NCBI GenBank assembly: GCA_029204225.1
Contig: CM055100.1
Location: forward strand, 49,008,877-49,072,876
Direction: 5' to 3'
Source: Diphasiastrum complanatum
Taxonomy: Eukaryota; Streptophyta; Lycopodiopsida; Lycopodiales; Lycopodiaceae
Length of the DNA stretch: 64,000 bases
Notes under the pieces: generated by a model
The model's input: the letters and a program-made list of their open reading frames with translations, nothing else
Told to the model about the DNA's origin: nothing
The model's database searches: none
Translations under genes and position numbers: made by a program
In this document: in pieces, positions 60,648 to 64,000 of the stretch
How the letters are laid out: every line of letters starts with the position of its first letter
Position numbering within the stretch: position 1 is the first letter of the stretch

Positions 60648-61407
60648 CTGAGTATGGCTTTAACCTTATTTGGGTCCATCTTAATCCCATCTGAAGAGAT
60701 AATGTGACCCAAATATGCTACTTCTTCAACGAAGAATTCACACTTGGATTGTTTAGCATAGAGCTTATGCTTTCTGAGTAGTCGAAACACCTTTCTGAGG
60801 TGTTTTAGATGCTCCTTCCTCGTTTTGCTGTAAACAAGGATGTCATCTAGAAATACGACTACAAACTTACCCAAGTATGGTCTGAGGACACTGTTCATCA
60901 AGGTCATAAAGGTAGCTGGAGCATTTGTGAGCCCAAATGGCATCACCTTAAACTCATAATGACCGTGACGAGTCCTAAAAGCTGTTTTCGAGACATCTTC
61001 CGATTTTATACGGACTTGATGATATCCCGATCTGAGGTCTATTTTACTGAAAACTTAGCCCCATCGAGTTGATCAAACAACTCGTCTGCCTGAGGCATAG
61101 GGTATTTATTCTTAATTGTGACTTTATTGAGGGCTCTGTAATCTACGCAAAGACGCATAGACCCCTCTTTCTTTTTCACCAATAGGACTGGTGAGGTCCA
61201 TGGTGAACTACTGGTCTGAATTTGGCCTTTCCCAAGATAGTCTATTAACTGCCTAGTTATTTCTTCATCCTTTGTTCGGCTGACCCGATACGGAGGTTTA
61301 GAAACAGGTGCTGTACCTGGTACTAGGTTTATTACATGATCTACCTCTCTGCTAGGTGGTAAACCATGTGGCAAATCTTCAGGAAAAACATCTTTAAATT
61401 TAGACAA
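60461..61407 (-). pseudogene. Chromovirus reverse transcriptase
   Basis: Fingers frame (61,039-61,407): [38 protein letters not shown] and [21 protein letters not shown] frameshift near 61,045 leads to the palm and thumb (to 60,461): [20 protein letters not shown], the catalytic [31 protein letters not shown] and [12 protein letters not shown]. All catalytic residues are present. Confidence 0.93.
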
Positions 61408-61431
61408 TAAAGTTTCTAATTTACTGATCTT

Positions 61432-61893
61432 CTACTGAATAGAACTGGAAATAGAAACTTCAGGAATAAACTGAAAGTCACATAAGAATACCTGATGGTC
61501 TTCGTCTCCGATTAGCTGACAGAGCTCTGAACTGCAGACCATAGGGCTATTGGGAACATCATGCTCCCCATGCAACTGGATCTCTCGGCCTTTATGCTGA
61601 AAGCTGAGGGTGTTCTCCTGATAGTTTCTGTGGAGGGAAGGTCCTAAACTGTAGAGCCAATCTCTCCCGAGAACAATGTCTGTTCGATCCAGGTGCATTA
61701 TTTGAAAGTTTATTTCATCTTGGTACCCCTGAATACCAAGATTTAAATTACTTACCATAGTTTCCCATATTTTTTTATCTTCACCCTTAGCTAATGAAAC
61801 TATGTACCTATGCTGACTAGGTACTTCTGGTAGTTTAAGCTTTTTAACCAGGGTGTAGTTGATGAAATTATGGGTTGCCCCATCATCAACCAT
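61432..61893 (-). pseudogene. Chromovirus aspartic protease
   Basis: Active-site motif MVDDGATHNFINYTLVKKL, where most relatives have D-S/T-G; then YIVSLAKGED, QIMHLDRTDIVLGRDWLYSL and TLSFQHKGREIQLHG. An in-frame TAG lies four codons upstream of the first residue. Length and order fit plant chromovirus proteases. Confidence 0.88.
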
Positions 61894-61905
61894 GACTCTT
61901 ACTGA

Positions 61906-62190
61906 CTAGTTACCAACTTTCCCATGCATACGTACTAGGTCATGCGGACCAAAGCTGAAGGGTCTCGTTAGCATTGCAGAGGTCAGCTGGCAACAATGTT
62001 CATGATCTTCATGATACACTTTGATCTCGGAAGCTGCCGAGTCACTGGGGAAACATACAGTCTGAACAAGATGAACTTGTTTTTTATCTTTCTTATCTTT
62101 TTTAGTGAAAGGCCCCTTGGGACACTGTCTAACTGTGTGTCCCTTGCCCATACACACAAAGCACAAACGTTCTTGTTTGGCTTTCTCAAA
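61906..62190 (-). pseudogene. Gag zinc knuckle
   Basis: CFVCMGKGHTVRQC (CX2CX4HX4C), then a very Lys-rich stretch (FTKKDKKDKKQ). The frame is open into the protease except for one stop. A short gap and stop separate it from the gag body. Confidence 0.9.
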
Positions 62191-62265
62191 ATCATCTCGT
62201 TTTAAGGGCTGTATGAGTGAAGGACATTTCTGAGGAGCTTCACTTTTAAATTTGTCTTCTTTCTT

Positions 62266-63196
62266 TCATTTTATAAATTTCTTTTTAAATTGAAAGTCTT
62301 TCTGAGAAGGCTGCTCAGAAAGTGGCTGTTGTCTCGCCCTCTTCCTACCCACTGAATCATCATAGATTTGAGCATATCTGAGAGCTTGCTCAAGGGTAGT
62401 AGGCGAGTTTCTTTGGACCTCTACTTTATATTCATCTTTGAGGCCACGGACAAATCCCCTGATTTTCTGATAGTCATCCATATTTTTAATCTTTAAAATT
62501 GCTTCTCGATACTGCGAGATATATTGGATGAGGGACTTGTCCATTACTGTTCTTTCCCAGGCTTCCCAGGCTCTATCAAGTTCATTCTCTGGTAGAAATT
62601 CTCTTAGGAAAGCTTCTTCAAAAGCTTTCCATGACCGGGGAGTCTGCCCAGTCTCCTGGAGATTTAACCACCACTTATAGGCCATAGGCCCTAAGGAAAG
62701 ACTGGCCTCAATTGCTTGCAAATGGTCAGGGGTCTGTTTAAGAGCATGAATGTTCTTCCATTTGCTGAGGAAGGTTTGTAGAATATCTGCATTTCTATCC
62801 TTCTCTTCCCCATTAAAAGTAGGAGGTTTTAAGTCTTTAAAAACACTGGGGTGAGACCGTAAAGTCTCACCCGAAACTGATGGAAGTGGAGAAGGGGATA
62901 ACTCAGAAGTGGAGGGAAGTCTTCCTTTCGCGGAACTCAAAATCAAGCTTTTGAGTTCAGCGAACGAGTCGTCCACACTGGACTTGAAATTGGCTAATGC
63001 CAACTGAAAGTTCATCCACTTCTGTTACCAATTGGAGAAACTGCTCCTTGGTAACCAGTTCGTCGAGTTCTTCGGCGAACTGTTCCTGTTCTTCTACTTC
63101 CATGGGTTTCTTCCCTTTTCTGTAAGCCAAGGCTTCTGTTTCAAGTTCGTCGAAGCCTCTCTCAGGGGGTTGATCAGGTCCCTGAGGAGTGGTCAT
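62266..63196 (-). pseudogene. Chromovirus gag
   Basis: Start ATG at 63,196 (MTTPQGPDQPPERGFDELET), then an acidic coiled-coil-like stretch. A frameshift near 63,015 leads to FKSSVDDSFAELKSLILSS, KPPTFNGEEKDRNADILQTF, MAYKWWLNLQETGQTPRSWK, FLREFLPENELDRAWEAWER and IRGFVRGLKDEYKVEVQ: the retrotrans_gag fold. Stop at 62,266. Confidence 0.9.
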
Positions 63197-64000
63197 CTTT
63201 AGAACTGAAAGAGAACTACCTTAACTTCTGAAGGAAAAAAAGTCTAAAAGACTAATTTACAACTGTACAAGGGAAAGGAAAGATGACTTAGCTATTTCTG
63301 AGGACTGTACTTCCAAAGAAAGAATGAAGAGGAACCCTTTCAGCTCTTTTCCCCCAAGATTTCAGACCTGCTGTCTCGAAGAATGCCAGTTTGAAGCTTC
63401 AAAACGGTGCCAAATTTCCCGGTTCTTTGAGGATACTAGCTCACTGGTCTGATTGCAACCCAACTGGCTCGTTTACTTCTGATTTGAGACCCAAAAAGTA
63501 TTTCAATTTCTGATTTTGGAGTCTCCCTACCCTCGCTGGCTGGACAGCCACATGTCTGGCCCAATTTTCTAAAATTCAAGGCCCAGAACTTGCTTGAAAC
63601 TCTGATCTGACTTCAAGTAGTAGGTCGCTGGTCTGTGGCAGTCTAGTTTGATGTTCAAACTACTGAAAAATCCTCAAAAACAGTGATGAAAAACTAATTT
63701 TTCATCTCCCTATCCAGCGTTGGCCCTGCTAAGAAAAAGTGTTTGAAAACCCTTCAAATTTCCTTAGATTTCTCTGAAATTTCAGAGATAGATTTCTGAT
63801 CCCTCACCGATGGATCAGCACCACCCTTTCTCCTCAAAAATCCGCTCTGATTCCCCGAATCTGATGGCAAAAATCAGAGATGAAGACTAAATTTACAACG
63901 CTGGACCTGCTCTAGAAATTTTAACTAATTTCTCTCTGACCAGCAAGTAAATCCACCAAGATTTCCTCAGTAGGAGACTGTTCCTACAGCGAGTCTCCTC
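63197..64000 (-). other. Chromovirus leader, part
   Basis: No coding frame and no copy of the 264-bp LTR, so the PBS and 5' LTR lie past the window or the leader holds inserted DNA. A phrase resembling a PBS core (tttggcaccg) is near 63,410 on the minus strand, but no LTR end accompanies it. Confidence 0.5.

Larger units (their letters stand above)
58135..64000 (-). mobile_element. Nearly complete Ty3/gypsy chromovirus, 5' end off window
   Basis: On the minus strand: leader (64,000-63,197), gag, protease, RT, RNase H, integrase with chromodomain, PPT and 3' LTR. Domain order and chromodomain define a chromovirus. Only about one stop and a few frameshifts were seen, so this is the youngest-looking element in the window. 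The 5' LTR and PBS were not found. Confidence 0.9.

Overview
The window is nuclear DNA from a land plant with a large, repeat-rich genome. The evidence is plant LTR-retrotransposon lineages (Copia, Tat-like Ty3/gypsy, chromovirus), a many-exon leucine-rich-repeat receptor kinase with GT-AG introns of up to 3.7 kb, long GA/CT microsatellites, and AT-rich DNA with no operon-like gene packing. A fern, gymnosperm or large-genome angiosperm would all fit; the sequence alone does not decide. I see no rRNA, tRNA gene, CRISPR array or bacterial-type gene.

The one host gene is on the minus strand, with coding exons from 41,835 down to 29,960. It encodes a receptor kinase whose outer part (last LRRs, a four-cysteine cap, a transmembrane helix) resembles the LRR-VIII-1 group that contains the Arabidopsis H2O2 sensor HPCA1. 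Its kinase reads more like the LRR-VIII-2/CRK style. The 5' end (signal peptide and first LRRs) was not found, and one LRR exon is a base short and runs into an in-frame stop. The copy is therefore probably a pseudogene, or carries an assembly error. Its introns hold a Copia pol fragment, degenerate LINE-like pieces, microsatellites and a GC-rich foldback island.

Almost everything else is mobile DNA, layered and mostly broken. 0.5-2.7 kb: degenerate Tat-like pol (+). 3.67-4.65 kb: a TIR element with internal tandem repeats. 9.46-10.14 kb and 14.72-15.39 kb: inverted copies of an element whose gag zinc knuckle runs in frame into a long unknown ORF. 12.6-14.2 kb: Copia integrase, RNase H and LTR (-). 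16.3-18.9 kb: Copia LTR, gag and protease (+), interrupted at 18,940 by a gypsy element with LTR, Met-tRNA-type PBS, gag and pol to 25,163. That element is cut in turn by another copy of the same Copia LTR. 25.65-27.71 kb and 42.89-45.07 kb: matching repeat blocks, mostly inverted, on the two sides of the receptor gene. 44.9-47.1 kb: Copia LTR, PBS and gag (+). 47.9-53.8 kb: Tat-like element (-) with Asp-tRNA PBS and 820-bp LTR. 53.9-55.2 kb: older gypsy pol (-). 55.27-55.7 kb: an opposing LTR fragment. 56.5-58.06 kb: a degenerate ORF of unknown function. 58.1-63.2 kb: the best-preserved element, a chromodomain-bearing Ty3/gypsy on the minus strand.

The elements do not work together as a system; they record successive insertions. 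The two most unusual structures are the mirrored repeat blocks around the receptor gene and the gag-fused unknown ORF shared by two copies.
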